In this document: piece by piece, positions 46,195 through 58,597 of the stretch
Position numbering within the stretch: position 1 is the first letter of the stretch
How the letters are laid out: the number at the start of each line of letters is the position of its first letter
Assembly: GCA_003707065.3 (NCBI GenBank)
Contig: PPXM03000004.1
Coordinates: 1,018,172 to 1,082,171, forward strand
Source: Trigonopsis variabilis
Lineage: Eukaryota > Ascomycota > Trigonopsidomycetes > Trigonopsidales > Trigonopsidaceae
Length of the DNA stretch: 64,000 bases
Reading direction: 5' to 3'
The notes under the pieces: model-generated
Seen by the model: the letters and a program-made list of their open reading frames with translations, nothing else
What the model was told of the DNA's origin: nothing
Database searches by the model: none
Position numbers and translations under genes: made by a program

Positions 46195-47669
46195 ATGTCT
46201 AGGAGAATTCTAAATATTAAAGTGGGCCACATAGTAGGACTCCCGCTAAGACCATGCTTTGCTCTATATTCGCTGAATAATAAGAGCCAACGTCGAAAGA
46301 CTTCCAATGCATCTGACTCAGCCCTGCTTGTGTATCCTGGAGCGACACAAAGTCAATTCACCTCCCAGATTGACTTTATCGATCCAGCTTTTGGTCCATC
46401 CATTCCCACTTATCGGTGTATCGACATGGATGGGAACGTCTTGGATCAAAACAATAATATCGATCTCACGAAAAATGAGGCCCTCGGCATGTATAAGAAT
46501 ATGATTACCATAAGTATAATGGATCTTATCATGTTTGAAGCTCAGAGACAAGGAAGACTGAGCTTCTACATGGCTTCACAGGGAGAGGAGGGTATAGCAA
46601 TTGGGAGTGGGTCAGCTATGGAAAAAGATGATGTTATTTTCACACAGTATCGTGAGGTGTGTTTTTGTTTTCTTTCTCAGTTAACATCAGGCTGGTGTGT
46701 TCCTTCAGCGCGGCTTCTCTCTGGAAGAGGTAAGTAATAAATGATGCAAAATCTGACTATAGTTCATGAATCAGTTGTACGCGAATGAATTCGATTATGG
46801 AAAAGGAAGAAATATGCCTATTCATTACATGTCTCGCAAACTGAATTTTGTATGTCATTGATCTATCTCATACACTGCTAATCTCACTCTAGCATCCCAT
46901 CTCTTCTACATTATCTACACAGTTGCCGCACGCATCTGGAGCGGCCTATTCCTTGAAATTATCGGGAAAAAAAGCCTGCGTTATCTGCTATTTTGGTGAA
47001 GGCGCTGCATCAGAAGGAGATTTTCATGGTGCGCTTAACATAGCCGCAGTAAGGAGCTGCCCTGTGATATTTTTTTGCAGAAACAATGGTTACGCTATTA
47101 GTACTCCATCCAAAGAGCAATATAGAGGAGACGGTATTGCTAGTCGCGGTATTGGCTACGGCATCAAGACCTTACGGATCGATGGAAACGATGTAATTGC
47201 TGTAAGAAATGCAACAATGCTTGCTCGAAAGATTGCCATTGAGGAGCAAAGACCAGTATTAATCGAAGCAATGTCTTATCGTGTCTCGCACCACTCGACT
47301 AGCGATGACTCCTCGGCATACAGACAGAAATCTGAATCGGAAAAATGGCGAAGAAAGGATAACCCGATTTTTCGCTTCCGAAAGTGGCTCGAGAAGAGAG
47401 GATGGTGGTCAGATGAGCAGGAAACCAAGTATCGTTCCGATCGCAGAAGAGAAATCTTAGCTGAATTTTCCAAAGCGGAAAAAAGAAGGAAGCCTGCCAT
47501 TGACAATTTGTTCACCGACGTCTACAATGAGCTTTCTCAATCTTTAGTTAGTCAGAAGAAGGAGCTTGCCGAAATCTTGGAAGAATATCCCGAGAACTAC
47601 GATCTTGAACTGTATATTGGAAGTCAGGATCCCCTATTGAAGAGAGGGGGAGAGAGGGATAAACGTTGA
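46195..47669 (+). CDS. Branched-chain 2-oxoacid dehydrogenase E1 alpha subunit
   Basis: The E1 alpha subunit decarboxylates branched-chain 2-oxoacids (Val, Leu, Ile catabolism) in the mitochondrial matrix with thiamine diphosphate. Exons 46195-46656, 46691-46729, 46763-46849 and 46893-47669 are joined over introns of 34, 33 and 43 nt; exon 2 is 39 nt. The 454-residue product has a basic presequence, FYMASQGEEGIAIGSGSAM, the thiamine-diphosphate motif GEGAASEGD...N, CRNNGYAISTP, and the phosphorylation loop HHSTSDDSSAYR with both regulatory serines. Bakers' yeast lacks this complex, while many filamentous fungi have it. An E1 beta gene is not in the window. Confidence 0.95.
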
Positions 47670-48037
47670 AAGTTTCTCGAGAGGTCTAGGCAGTTTTTCA
47701 TTGTACATTGAGTGACTGTAGACTCCTGCACATAATTATTCTTAGACATTATGTGTTTGAATATTTCTGACGAAAGGAAAATAGTAAACATTCTCTCTAA
47801 AATACATTGCACGATGCATTCAAGATTATTTTCATGTAATATTTGAACTATGCAGGACGTTGACATTCATTTATTTGCGATGAACAGAGCGGACATTCGT
47901 AAGCAGCCTAGTAAAGAGTCTATTAGTAAGATCCTTCGACACTGAAAGAACTGGCGCGTACTCCTCTCGCTCGGGGATTTGCTAAGATATTTTAGGACCT
48001 CCATGCAATGAAACTACTTCTATTTCGTAGAGGCAGA
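47670..48037. other. 3' spacer between convergent BCKDHA and vsb1-like genes
   Basis: No gene, repeat or RNA is visible. Confidence 0.5.
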
Positions 48038-51000
48038 TTAAACAGAAGAGAGCATTACATACTTAGTTATAGTCGAAAGTCTCTCGCTTGTCAAGTTTAA
48101 GCATACGCAGAGAAGTTCCTCGCAAATTTCATAGTGCGCAGCATGCAATGAAGTCCATGATTCTTTGTCAAATCTCCAAACAATGCATTCGGCTTCACAA
48201 ATCAACGTTGATTTTCGCACTGAGTTAGTGATAAAGGAAAGTTCACCACAAACTGTTCCCGGAACTACGGTCTCCGCAATATTTCCCGATTCTAACTCAT
48301 AGACAGCCTTCAAAAGGCCGCTTTCTAAGAGATAAAAGTTTTTTGCAAGGTCCTAAATGTGTTAACTTTGAAAAAATAAACCGAACAAACCCCTTTCCTG
48401 TAAATCGTATGGTCCTTAGGAAACTTCTCTCGATGAAAAAAAGGACATATATAGAACCAGAAGTCTTCGTTCTTGGTAGAATAACCATAAAAAGCCTGCA
48501 TGATAAGAGGTAAAGGTTGCTTATAGTCACGGATCCTCCTGTCATGATGGATTGTTGACACAATCTCTTGAGCAGCAGCCTCTTTTAAGTTTAACAGTCT
48601 TGGAGTACCAGTAAACAATAAATCAGAAAATGAATCCCTCTTGGATGAGCATACCATTGGAGAACTCAAGCGATGCGCATAATGAAGATCACGTTGCAAA
48701 TAGAACTCCTTTAGGAAATAATTTTCACACCATTCCAATGTCGCGTTCAGATCTTCAAAGAAAACTTCTTCATCTTCAGAATTCCACATGCCCACCGATA
48801 CAAGTGACTTGAACAGCTCACTATCTTCCCCAAATCCGCATAAAAGTAACCGGATATCCTTTGAGCCTAGAAGCCGTCGCATACGAGTAAACGCTTCTGC
48901 AGCGGAAAAATCAATGCCACTAACCAGAGACATGTCCAAGATCAAGAATCTAATAGGATGCTGTTCGTAGACTTGATTATACAGACGCAACACGCGATTT
49001 TCTACTCCGACGATAGTGCCAAAAAACATATACCCGGAGAGTTTGAACACATAAAGCTGCTTCCCGATTTTATCCAAAAACCTCTGTTGAGTTATATGTC
49101 GGCGAACGGTTGATCGCGCGATAGTCCCGTCATATGTGGCCCGAATACAATTTCTACTCGAGGCCTGAAAAACGAAAGAAATGCAGGCAATGATAATGCC
49201 GCAGATGATACCATAGACAAAATCGAACATACCCATAATGATAATAATGATCAATATTGTACAGTACTCAGCCTTGGTCACGATCCCGAAAGTATCAAAA
49301 ATCGCTTCCCGTAAGAGTTCAATACCTAACAGAAAGATCAGTGCACCCACAACCATGACTGGGATGAAACTTATAATCGAAGGCCCTGCAGCCATTACAA
49401 AAAATGTGGCAACTGCCAGTAATACTCCAGAAAAGCGACAGTCAGCTCCACTGCGCATGAAGAGAACACTATTAGTGTAGACTAAATAGTTCTGTATACT
49501 ACCAAGCATTCCCGACAACACATTGGATACCCCATGACCAACCAGTTCACGGTCTATATCTACATAATCTTGTCCAGTAGATATAGCGAGAGCTGGAACA
49601 TTAATCGGAACATGGAGAATTCCAAAAAAGGTCAAGGCAAACATTGCAGGGACTGTTGAAAAGTAGGCCTTCCAGTCTACTTTGGAGAAATCGAAAAGCG
49701 TATAGAAATACCACCACGGGTAGTTTTCTGCAGGTATCTCGAAGACCCATCCTGAATGCCGAAGTGATTGCATAGGAATTCTCAAGAAGAAAATGATGGC
49801 ATAGAAAACGATGAAAACTGTAATAAAATAAGCTGGAACCAAGAGGTTATGATTGTTATGTAACTGGATAAATATAAGAACAATCGCGAGGAGCAAAGGA
49901 ATTATCCACAAGGGAAATACAGAGAAGACAAACATCTTCTGTAGAGTTCTTGAATTAAGGGAGAGCGGACTAATCCCCGAACATACCTCCAAGCCAGTCA
50001 TGAAGAGAAACCAACCGACACCCCCTATGCATCCAACAAGGATATGACGTGGAAAGAAACCGACTAACTTGCCCAATTTTAGCCAACCTAGAAAAAAGAA
50101 GACTAAACCTGTAACAATGGAGCTTGATGAAAACGAAAGTATTAATGTTGGGACAAGTGATTCGCTTTTCTCCCCAAGAGCACGTGTGATAACAAAGGCC
50201 ATATTATGAAAGAAAGGTACCACCTCGATCATTTCCGATCCGACTCCCGATCTAAACTGGCTTCCTCCTAGGGAATAAACGAGCTGAGACACTATACAGC
50301 TAACATAAAACATCGAGAGCCCGATTGGACCGAACGACGAAAATGCAGGGATGCCAATAGGGAATAAAATGAGCCCATAGGATAGTCCATCCAGGATATT
50401 CAACAGAAGGCCAAGTATAGTAGAAGGGACGTAGAGAAATACATTATAATTGATATCTTTTCCGTTATAGAAAAGATAAGAAAGTATTTTATACGTAAAA
50501 GGCTTGTTGGAAAGTTCCCGGGAAACTCTGGATTCTTGTTGCAAGGCCATATCTGTGTCGGTCTCTCTGCTGAGTAAATTGTTAGGAGTGAGGTCGCTTT
50601 CTGTAGTCGAGTGACGATTATCAAAATAATTGCGATTATTTCTTTGAGAAGTGGAATTGTCACGCAATTTCTGGCCAAGAAGCCCTGAAGATCTAGAATC
50701 AACATCCGTTTCGCCTTTGAGGAGGTCAGTTAAGACACTGGATGACGGATGCTCCATATCGATCAGGTTTCCAGATGAAGTTGGTCTTTGCTGTTCCGCA
50801 TCCGACTCGGAATGCAATGAGCCAGAGCCTTGTCTCAGCTCGTCTTCGTCTAGTGCGAGTGATGCTAATATTGCTGTATCCTCTTTTAGTTTGATATCAG
50901 AAGATCCACTGAATGAGGCTGAAAAAGACCCTAGAGTTAATAATGATAATATAAACAAATAATATATACCAGGATGCCTTTGTTGCCCGAGATATGGACG

Positions 51001-51102
51001 AGGTGAACCATATACTCCTGCATCCGCCGTAAATGGGGAGATCGAGAGCCTCTTGTTAGCTTGAGAAGGAATTGACGTAGCTTCAACATCAATATCGGGC
51101 AT
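48038..51102 (-). CDS. SulP/SLC26-type transporter with STAS and cyclic-nucleotide-binding-like domains (Vsb1-like)
   Basis: This resembles yeast Vsb1 (YGR125W), linked to vacuolar basic amino acid storage, and its fission yeast relative. Exons 51102-50970, 50930-48391 and 48352-48038 give about 995 residues. The first intron (50931-50969, GTATAT...TTAACTCTAG, 39 nt) has no stop in frame and is easily read through. The second is 38 nt with donor GTTTGT. A disordered N-terminus precedes about ten membrane segments with SulP features (PINVPALAISTGQDYVDIDR). A STAS domain follows (LYVFKLSGYMFFGTIVGVEN, LILDMSLVSGIDFSAAEAF). The C-terminal cNMP-binding-like fold contains LAKNFYLLESGLLKAVYELE and VPGTVCGELSFITN. 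Transport substrate is inferred from yeast only. Confidence 0.88.
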
Positions 51103-51554
51103 TCTTCTCAGGAGACTCTTATAAGGATCCTAAAGCGGCCGAATCATAGATCTGCGAAGCGCAGATAAGGCTGTACGACGTTGCGAGACTACACATGGAA
51201 GGGGCGTACACTTGTGCCAGAAGGCGCTCCTACAGATAAGAAGGTCTCACTCAGTTTACCCATTCGCTAAGAGCATATCTTTTCAAGAGAAGTAAAGAGC
51301 AAAAGGGCTATTTAATGTCCCAGAATATGAAGAATCCTCCCTATTCTATATTTAGCGTCGATGTGATTTTCTTCCATAGTCATCTCATAAAAGTATTGGC
51401 GAAAACGGTTCTAAAAAATATGAAAGACAGTTCAGTGGTTCAATTTAAGTCAGAAAAGAGAAAACTCGATTCATAATTTAGCAAGAGATAGTAAGGATAA
51501 TCAGAAGAAGAGCTAGGGAAAGAAGGTACATCTTATGCAGAAGAACCCGTTGTA
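51103..51554. other. Intergenic region between two minus-strand genes
   Basis: It contains the vsb1-like gene promoter. No feature is visible. Confidence 0.5.
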
Positions 51555-52556
51555 TCAGGCTCCAAAAAGACTCTCATACTCAGGAAACATAGAGGTTGCG
51601 TCAAAAATAGTGTATTCCTCTTCTGAATTCTGATACTGAGACTCTTGGTTAGATTGAGTCACTTGCTCTCTCTCATTTCGATTGGTGTCTTCTGCAGGGA
51701 TTTTGAACCTGATTTTTACCATATCGTTCAACTTTAATCTATAGAGAGACCGCCTACTTTCACCAAAACGTAGAACAGATGCCTTTTCTTTCAGTTGGAG
51801 ATTGCTCTCGCCGGATTTAATGAATTTATCTGATAATGTTCCCAAGGACGGATTAACAGGCAGAACATTGGATTGGATGCTTGTGGAAGAATTAGAGTCC
51901 TTCTGGTCCGATAAATTTAATCTCCCCAGCCTTTGATTGTGCCTTTCAAAGAAGTATATTCCAGAATAAGAAAATCCGCGTAGCCCAAGAGCAGGATTTT
52001 TGTGTTTCACGTCTGGAGTTCGTTTGGAAGAAGAACGACGAAGAGTGTTAAAATTCGGTAGAATATGATAGTCATCCTCGATATTCTCCTCGTCATTCAC
52101 AGAGAATTTTTGAGGACCGCCCCTCTGTCGTTTTCCAATTCTCTCCTTAATGCCAGTCCCTTTGCCGCGTTCTAGCTGCTTGTACCTACCAGGTGTTGAA
52201 CTTGAGGGAAATTTATTCGAGATAGGAGCAAAAACTACGCGAAGGCTTGCGAGCGCAGGAACCAATACGGTTTGTTCTTGGAGTTGTCGAATATCATCTT
52301 CATCCATCAGCTCATCCATAGATAAACCAACCGTTCGGTTCCTTGCAGATCTAGTAGAATAAAAGGACGATGGCTGAAATCCTGACCCTTGCGTCCTATC
52401 AAGATCGTACTTTTTCCAGGCTTTAGAATCTAGTCGTCGTACATCCACGTCTGAAGCTACTAAAGAGCTCATTGTTTCTTTACTATTGACTGCTCTTCCA
52501 TAGCTGATAAATGAAGATGAGCCGTGCCTATTTGAATTTGTCGCTTTCTTCTCCAT
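51555..52556 (-). CDS. Possible short GPATCH1/TGH-like (DUF1604) protein
   Basis: The 333-residue protein is mostly charged and disordered. Three stretches recall GPATCH1, a splicing-related G-patch protein: SSFISYGRA near the start, GFQPSSFYSTRSARNRTVGL followed by DELMDEDDI, and NPALGLRGFSYSG. A segment GTGIKERIGKRQRGG may be a worn G-patch. Typical orthologues have 700-900 residues, so this copy would be strongly shortened. The assignment rests on short motifs. It is the last intact-looking gene before the transposon-rich region. Confidence 0.5.
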   Translation of the reverse strand: MEKKATNSNRHGSSSFISYGRAVNSKETMSSLVASDVDVRRLDSKAWKKYDLDRTQGSGFQPSSFYSTRSARNRTVGLSMDELMDEDDIRQLQEQTVLVPALASLRVVFAPISNKFPSSSTPGRYKQLERGKGTGIKERIGKRQRGGPQKFSVNDEENIEDDYHILPNFNTLRRSSSKRTPDVKHKNPALGLRGFSYSGIYFFERHNQRLGRLNLSDQKDSNSSTSIQSNVLPVNPSLGTLSDKFIKSGESNLQLKEKASVLRFGESRRSLYRLKLNDMVKIRFKIPAEDTNRNEREQVTQSNQESQYQNSEEEYTIFDATSMFPEYESLFGA

Positions 52557-54883
52557 TAGTCTGTCTAACTAAGCGTCAACTGTCTTATAATTTTGGGCAA
52601 TCGCCCTTGCCACCGGGGATATCAGTTGATCGTAAAGAGAAGACAATTAAATAGGAAAGATATCAAGAAATAACAAGGTAGGAAAAAATATGATTCATCT
52701 GAAAATTTCTGTAGCTCTCGAGAGAAGATTGTAACAACCAGAACGACACTGTTACGATGCACAGTTCAAGAAAAGAATACAAGGCCATTAGCTACTGAGC
52801 ACATCTTGAATAATAGAAAGGTCATGCAACATATTCTAAATGTATTCCCTAGAGAGATTACACGTCACTAAGCTCTAGTTCCTGATAACAGTAGTAACAG
52901 GTCACAGCGGTTCGTAACGGTGATTTGAGCTCTATTGAGAAAATACGGTCACGTGGTGTGCAAGATTTTTAATTGTAAGGTTGACCGGTTACATTCATCT
53001 ATCATTGATACGAGGAAAAAAACTTCATCAATCGTGCGTTCAAATGCATTGAAATTGTTTCATTCTCGTACCATAGAATAATCATTGCCTTATTCGCTAA
53101 CATTATCCTTCTCAGTGGATATCGTTTGATAGTAGGAAGGCGAACATTACAATAGTATGAGTTTAGATCATGTATTGAGGGTATCCAAGATTTCGTCCTA
53201 TCTCTGGTACCTATCCTTGTTAGATCAGTAAGGGCCTGCACAGTTCAGCGCTCCTTTTGAGATATAGATTTCTCAGTGACGAAGGATCCACGTTTTCCCA
53301 TGCTAGGATCATGTCTTCTGTACCTACCATATTGACCGCAACCCTTATGGTTATCATATTTCTTGAGCTCATTTTACGTGATCGAGTATTTTATAAGTGA
53401 CGAATCTTTGTGGTGATTGTTGAGAGTAGTCACTACCGGCAATGCTCTGTTCTGGCGACATCCGAGGTACCACACGACATAACTTGCTCTTGCTCGTGTC
53501 TTCCACACCTGTATGACTACTGGAATATCATATTGATTCCATGTAGCTTGGACTGGCAGAGAAGTTCGAAGATTCAGAGCAAACCGCCTTCAGAGAGCAA
53601 GAAGGACAAGCCCATTAGAAGTTTCTTTCTTTTGCAAGACAGGAGCAGTATTGAACCAGTGTCACGGTCCCTTGCAATCATTGTGTTTTGGATTGACCAG
53701 GAGCCTGTTGCCATTTTGGTCCAAAGAGCGTAGGTTTTTCATATTTCAATTCGGTTCAGATTCAGAGTGATTTGGATCTTACAGGTTCAAGCATCTTTTC
53801 GAAAGTTAACTCCTATTTTACTAATTACGGTTACAGCGCTAATATTCTTTCTCTGCCTGAAGCTTTGAAGGTTATCCCTGATCCTAAATGAAATACAGGG
53901 TTTTTAGCAAGTTTGATCTCGAGTCAAATAACATCACACTACTACGGATGTACTCGGCCTCATTGATTGAGACTGCAACAGATCGCTGATGCATCGGTCG
54001 CCAAAGCAGAGTTCAATTCACGATATTGTTGCATTGCATTAGGAAACAAATTCCGAGTCTTTTAAAGAGGTTCAGTAGAGCCACGACGATATCCTCTCTT
54101 TTCTTGCAACAAGTGCTTTAGTGCACCTTGGACCACTATCATATTAGCTTTGCTTCTGCATGAATATACTCTAGATGCCGGTTACGGTTACGCTAGTTCT
54201 TCCTTTAATCATTATCGCTTCAACTTCATATTCCACTGGCAATCCTTCAAACCCTATCACAACAATTTTTCTGAGATACTTTCTCCTTATTGACAATGGT
54301 CTAAGGTCTCTAGCCACATTGGAGATCCTGGACACAGCCCAACACGAATTCATTTGCCTTCATCTCTGTTGGACACTTTAAGAACTGCTTACTCACAGTT
54401 AGAATCATCAGTCTAATGAATGGCCTTGGGATTTCTTCTGGCAAAGTTATCTTGATACGAAATGATTCATCTTTCGCAATGGCATCTCGCCAAGGAATAT
54501 CGTCGCAAAGGTGGTCCACGTGATCGCATAAGACAATCACAGTTCAAATGTTCCTTTCGATTACATTCGTTTCATTCAATTTGGGAACTCCATTGACCTC
54601 GGCAATGGATTATGGTTTGTCGAGCAGTCAGGGCTCATATCCTGTTGCTTGCTAGATTCGGATTCCAGTCCAAGATATTTTGTATCTTACAGATTGGAGT
54701 GTCGTGTAAGAAGTGAGACTCTATAATACACTCAACCATTTAGATAGCCTTGCTCCACCGACAGGGCTATAAGCTGGTTTGCTGTATTCAAGCCTGTTAT
54801 GCATACCCAGTGGTACCACTGCTTAGATAATCCTATACCACACATCTTAATCTCTGCGCTCCGATCCCATCTTTTCGACACCT
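52557..54883. other. Gene-free, decayed repeat-like region
   Basis: No frame above 107 codons and no recognisable gene. Parts read as broken protein fragments (for example 53734-53890 plus strand and 54171-54353 minus strand). A block at about 54,795-54,860 has a relative at about 62,130-62,200, sharing CTGTATTCAAGCCTG. I take it as old transposon sequence continuing into the integrase remnant. Confidence 0.45.
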
Positions 54884-55620
54884 TTGATGGTCAAGAATGT
54901 TATTTATCTCTCAAAAATTCTTAGCTGCAGAGAACATTTGAAGTTTATGATTTCTCTCCTTTCAACTTCTGAATCAGCTCAGTTCGGCGTAGGATTCGTT
55001 CGGATTCTACTGGTTGAAAAATATTCGACGAATAGCTTGAAGTCGGCGGAACCAAACGTCCGAGGCCCATACCCCTAACAGAACAGAGTTGCTGAGTGCG
55101 TTAATCAAACTTGTGGTCCAAGAAATCGCTACTCAATTGTCTGCTTCGTTCGGGCTTGCCTAAAGAATTTTAGGCTAAGGCGGCTGCTTTCTCCGTCCAA
55201 GTACGCAATCGCATTCCCAAGCGAGTCCTTGGTAAATTTATCTCTCCCTATGAATTGTTTTAATAGAGTAAGCGCATTCTTGTTTTTGAATGCAAAGTGT
55301 GGGTTCACATAGTTCACTTACGAAAAGGAGAGGAGAGAAGGAGAAAACAAGGAAAACTGAAGATAAAAGCTCTGCCAGGCATCATTGTCGGATTTTCAGA
55401 CAGCGGCAAGGCCACCGAGTTTATGTTATTTACATGGGTGCGGATGTTGCATTTGATGAAACTCGTACGAGATCTCTGGAAAGGCCTGCTAACTCTACTC
55501 ATATGCCTCAAGATATCTCGGAAGTCAAACTGTCTGTAATAACTCCGACATCAGAAGCACGGGAGAAAATGCTGGTGGCTCTGATGTCAAAATGGAAGAC
55601 GTAGCTCGAGTGAGCTCACT
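54884..55620 (+). mobile_element. Degenerate Ty1/copia integrase remnant
   Basis: Fragments in shifting frames line up in the order of a copia integrase. They are EKYSTNSLKS (part of the GGEY region), QNRVAECVNQT (the QNGVAERxN motif), GLPKEF...AKAAAFSVQVRNR, LGKFISPYELF, and then, after a gap, ALPGIIVGFSDSGKA and, in another frame, GADVAFDETRTRSLE. There are several stops and at least two frameshifts, so the copy is dead. No LTRs directly flank it. Confidence 0.75.
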
Positions 55621-55689
55621 CAATCGATGACCAGTCACATGATATTTCAGCGAATGAATTAGATACCGAGACCGAACTTATACGAATGA

Positions 55690-55905
55690 TCCTGAATCTG
55701 GGGCTGATCTGTCTTGTTTTGTTCCAAAGTTCATAGTCAGAGGGTCAAGTTCGAGCGATAAATTTTAGATCGGGGTTACTTGTAAGAAATTAGGTTCTAA
55801 TTTACAAATTACCTTTCAAATACCCTTCATTAGCACTTCCTATAAATCTGCTCTGGATTTGCCTCAGGACTGCTTAGGTCATAATATCTCCACAAGTCAT
55901 CCCAT
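55690..55905 (+). repeat. Dispersed repeat family B, copy 1
   Basis: This block resembles 62440-62650. Both have a stretch like TTGTTTYGAAGCTCATAG, then a GTTACTTN-AAG segment, then CCTCAGGACTGCTTAGG followed by a CTCCAC element. It lies just downstream of the integrase remnant and may be an internal part of a retroelement. Confidence 0.5.
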
Positions 55906-56290
55906 ACATTATTTTCTATCCGAAACTGTGCAATCCAGAACCGCTGATCCACAGTCGTTCTTGCCTCAATTGATGAATCTGACTTACTGGATGGGTCTGG
56001 CGATTTTGATGAATCTGAAGAATCCGAAGAATCCGATGATTCGCTTGCCATCTCGGCTCCCCCCCCAACCCTGCTACTTGCAGATTGCCAACTTTTCCGA
56101 GTTCGAACTGAGACTGAACGTGCCACTGACGATGCTTTAGTGTCTTATCAGTCCGAAAATTCACAAATGGTTCTTCTTCTTTCTCGCTTCCGATAGACAA
56201 CCGCTCCTGGTCGTCATCGTCCTCGAATATTTCCTCGTCTTGGCTCTGTTGCTGCCGTGGCCGCATCGAATGCGATGGATAGTGAACCAA
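55830..56290 (-). pseudogene. Broken acidic/Ser-rich frame with a C8 homopolymer frameshift
   Basis: Two overlapping frames (56290-55916 and 56126-55830) change over at an eight-C run, 56059-56066. The upper one reads DEEIFEDDDDQERLSIGSEK. The lower one has an SDSSDSSDSS run and ends RFWIAQFRIENNVWDDLWRY. One inserted or deleted base at the run would join them into about 154 codons. The end overlaps repeat family B, so it is probably transposon-derived. No family recognised. Confidence 0.3.
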
Positions 56291-56363
56291 TGACCATAAC
56301 CCATGCTAAGAAAGAAGGTGAGTAGACGCACCGGTTTGAAACCTGTATCAATGAATTGCAGAG

Positions 56364-56623
56364 TGTTGAGATTTTAGATTGTACCTGTATTGACTAGGAA
56401 GGTGGGCGACTGTATTGCTGTATTGTATATTTTTATCTGTACATAGTAGTCCTTTTATATTAGTCTTCGGATATTCTTATCCGAGACAGACCACATTATT
56501 TCGCCAAAGAAAGCAATACGGCTGATTGCTTCTCTTTGTCTTACTCGCACAATGCATTGTTTCCATTGTCTTCATACAATGCATTGTTGAATGTTTCAGT
56601 GTTCTAGACTTCCAGTCTCAACG
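56364..56623 (-). mobile_element. Solo LTR a (copia-like, reverse orientation)
   Basis: Ends TGTTGAGATTTT...CCAGTCTCAACG (last base changed from A). It is flanked by the 5-bp duplication CAGAG (56359-56363, 56624-56628). It holds two copies of the palindrome ACAATGCATTGT. Confidence 0.88.
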
Positions 56624-57001
56624 CAGAGCTGATTGACAATAAAGTCTGGCCCTAGTTACGCTGCCTAAAGATCGACAAGCAGTTACTTCGAAATAAGCAT
56701 ATTCAAAAGAAAGCTAAAGTGGCACGTCAATCAACAACTACAAGGTCGATTAGTCGCGCCATACGGTATTGTAGAGCTTTCTGAAATTACTATATCCATA
56801 TCAACTCCAATTTTTGTTCTCCATTTTTTTCCAAATGATATCTGTTAGGCTTTCTTAATTCTATACCTTGTTGAAAAGTTATCATGACGTATCATGATAA
56901 CTGTTCTAACAGCGGTTTGTATAAACTGCATTTGTTGTATTTATATCATATTTTTTTTTTCGAAGATAAAGCATATAAAGGCATTCTATCTATAATAGAA
57001 T

Positions 57002-57228
57002 TGTTGAGACTGGAACACTGAAATATTCAATAATGCATTATGATGAGATACTTGCTAAGACTGGAAGTCTAGAATAATGCACGGTGATGAAATTCTGTGG
57101 TCTGTCTCGGATAAGATATTCCGAAGACTAATGTAAAAGGGGTACCTCATGTACAGATAGTTAATACAAGAAATATAATCGTCTCCCACTTTCACTAGTC
57201 AATACAGGATTCAATACAAATTTTAACA
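57002..57228 (+). mobile_element. Solo LTR b
   Basis: TGTTGAGACTGG...TTTTAACA with target duplication AGAAT (56997-57001, 57229-57233). The palindromes are worn. An internal partial duplication of the 5' motif (CTAAGACTGGAAGTC) is present. Confidence 0.85.
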
Positions 57229-57574
57229 AGAATTCTGGTATTTCACTCTCAAGACAATTCGGGAGACAATGTCCGCTGATTATCTATTCTTTCTCACAAT
57301 CTATTCTACCATTCCTACGATTCGTTGATCAACGTTGCAGTGAGCAATCGCAACTATGTTCTATATTTATTCATTATAGTTTTGTCTTTCGGTAATTCGG
57401 CTATCTCCAGTTATTTCTTTTCCTGGAGAATTCCTTGTTCTTCGTTTATGTTTTCTGGTTTTTCTTTTCTCTGCTATAAATTTCTTTTATAATTACAGGT
57501 GCTGTTATCCTTAGTGCTTAATATCCTTAATTAGTATCCAGATTTTTTATTCAGATTCAAAGGAATGTCTATGG

Positions 57575-57822
57575 TGTTATGAATTGAGCCTGTATTGACT
57601 AGGAACGTGAGCGACTGTATAGTTCTCTTGTCTTCTTGTGTATTGTCTTACATTTATTATATGTACATGAAGTGTTCCTTTTATATCAGTCTTCGGATAT
57701 TCCTTATCCAAGACAAACCACAGTATTTCACCAAGAAAGCAATTCGGCTGATTGCTTCTCTTTATCTCACTTACACAATGCATTGTTGAATGCTTCAGTG
57801 ATATAGACTTCCAGTCTCAACA
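57575..57822 (-). mobile_element. Solo LTR c (reverse orientation)
   Basis: TGTTATGAATTG...CCAGTCTCAACA with target duplication TATGG (57570-57574, 57823-57827). One palindrome copy. Confidence 0.88.
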
Positions 57823-58345
57823 TATGGAACATTCTCAGATTTTAGATTCACCATGATTAGCTTCAATATACGTATATTTATTGGTCAGTTAGCCGCACAA
57901 GCAATTCTGAAACTAAATAGTGGGGGTAGACTTTGCGATGTACTAAGATATGTACGAGGTGGATACATGACAATGTAATAAGTTATTGTTGTATTACATT
58001 CATATGATATGTTACTGGCTTGCATATCTATGCAAAGAAAGCTTAGAATGGCTGAAATACTGTTAAAAAACTGAACCGTGAGAAAGAACAATCTCATACT
58101 ATTATCTGACAGTCTTTTCTATACCAAGCCTATCAAATTGAGGAGATGTGTGGCATAGGAATATTAAGCAGGTTGATGTGTGAATAACCTATTTGGATAT
58201 AGCAAAACAATTAATTCTTGAAATTATCCTTTACTTCCAAATAAAGAGTAAATTATTCATTGCTCTTTTTAATAAAAAAATACTTAGACCTAGCTAGAGA
58301 GTTTTTATTTGAGGTTTTAACCCAATCAATCAGTAATGCCCTGAT

Positions 58346-58597
58346 TGTTGAGACTGGAAGTCTAGAACACTGAAACATTCAACAATGAGAACAATGCACT
58401 GTGTGAGCGAGACGAAGAGAAGCAATCAGCCGCATTGCTTTCTTGGTGAAATAACCGTGGTCTGTCTCGGATAAGAAATATCCGAAGACTAATATAAAAG
58501 GAATACTTTATGTACAAATAGAAAATAAAAGAAATACAATACAGCAATAGAGTCGCCCACCTTCCTAGTCAATACAGCTTCAATCCAAATTTTAACA
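58346..58597 (+). mobile_element. Solo LTR d
   Basis: TGTTGAGACTGGAAGTC...AAATTTTAACA. No matching target duplication, so it may be a recombined copy. One palindrome with a mismatch. Confidence 0.82.

Noticed and set aside
54171-54353. Possible copia protease fragment on the minus strand (KIVVIGFEGLPVE)
   Set aside because: Only a weak resemblance, opposite in strand to the nearby integrase, and no DSG motif in frame.
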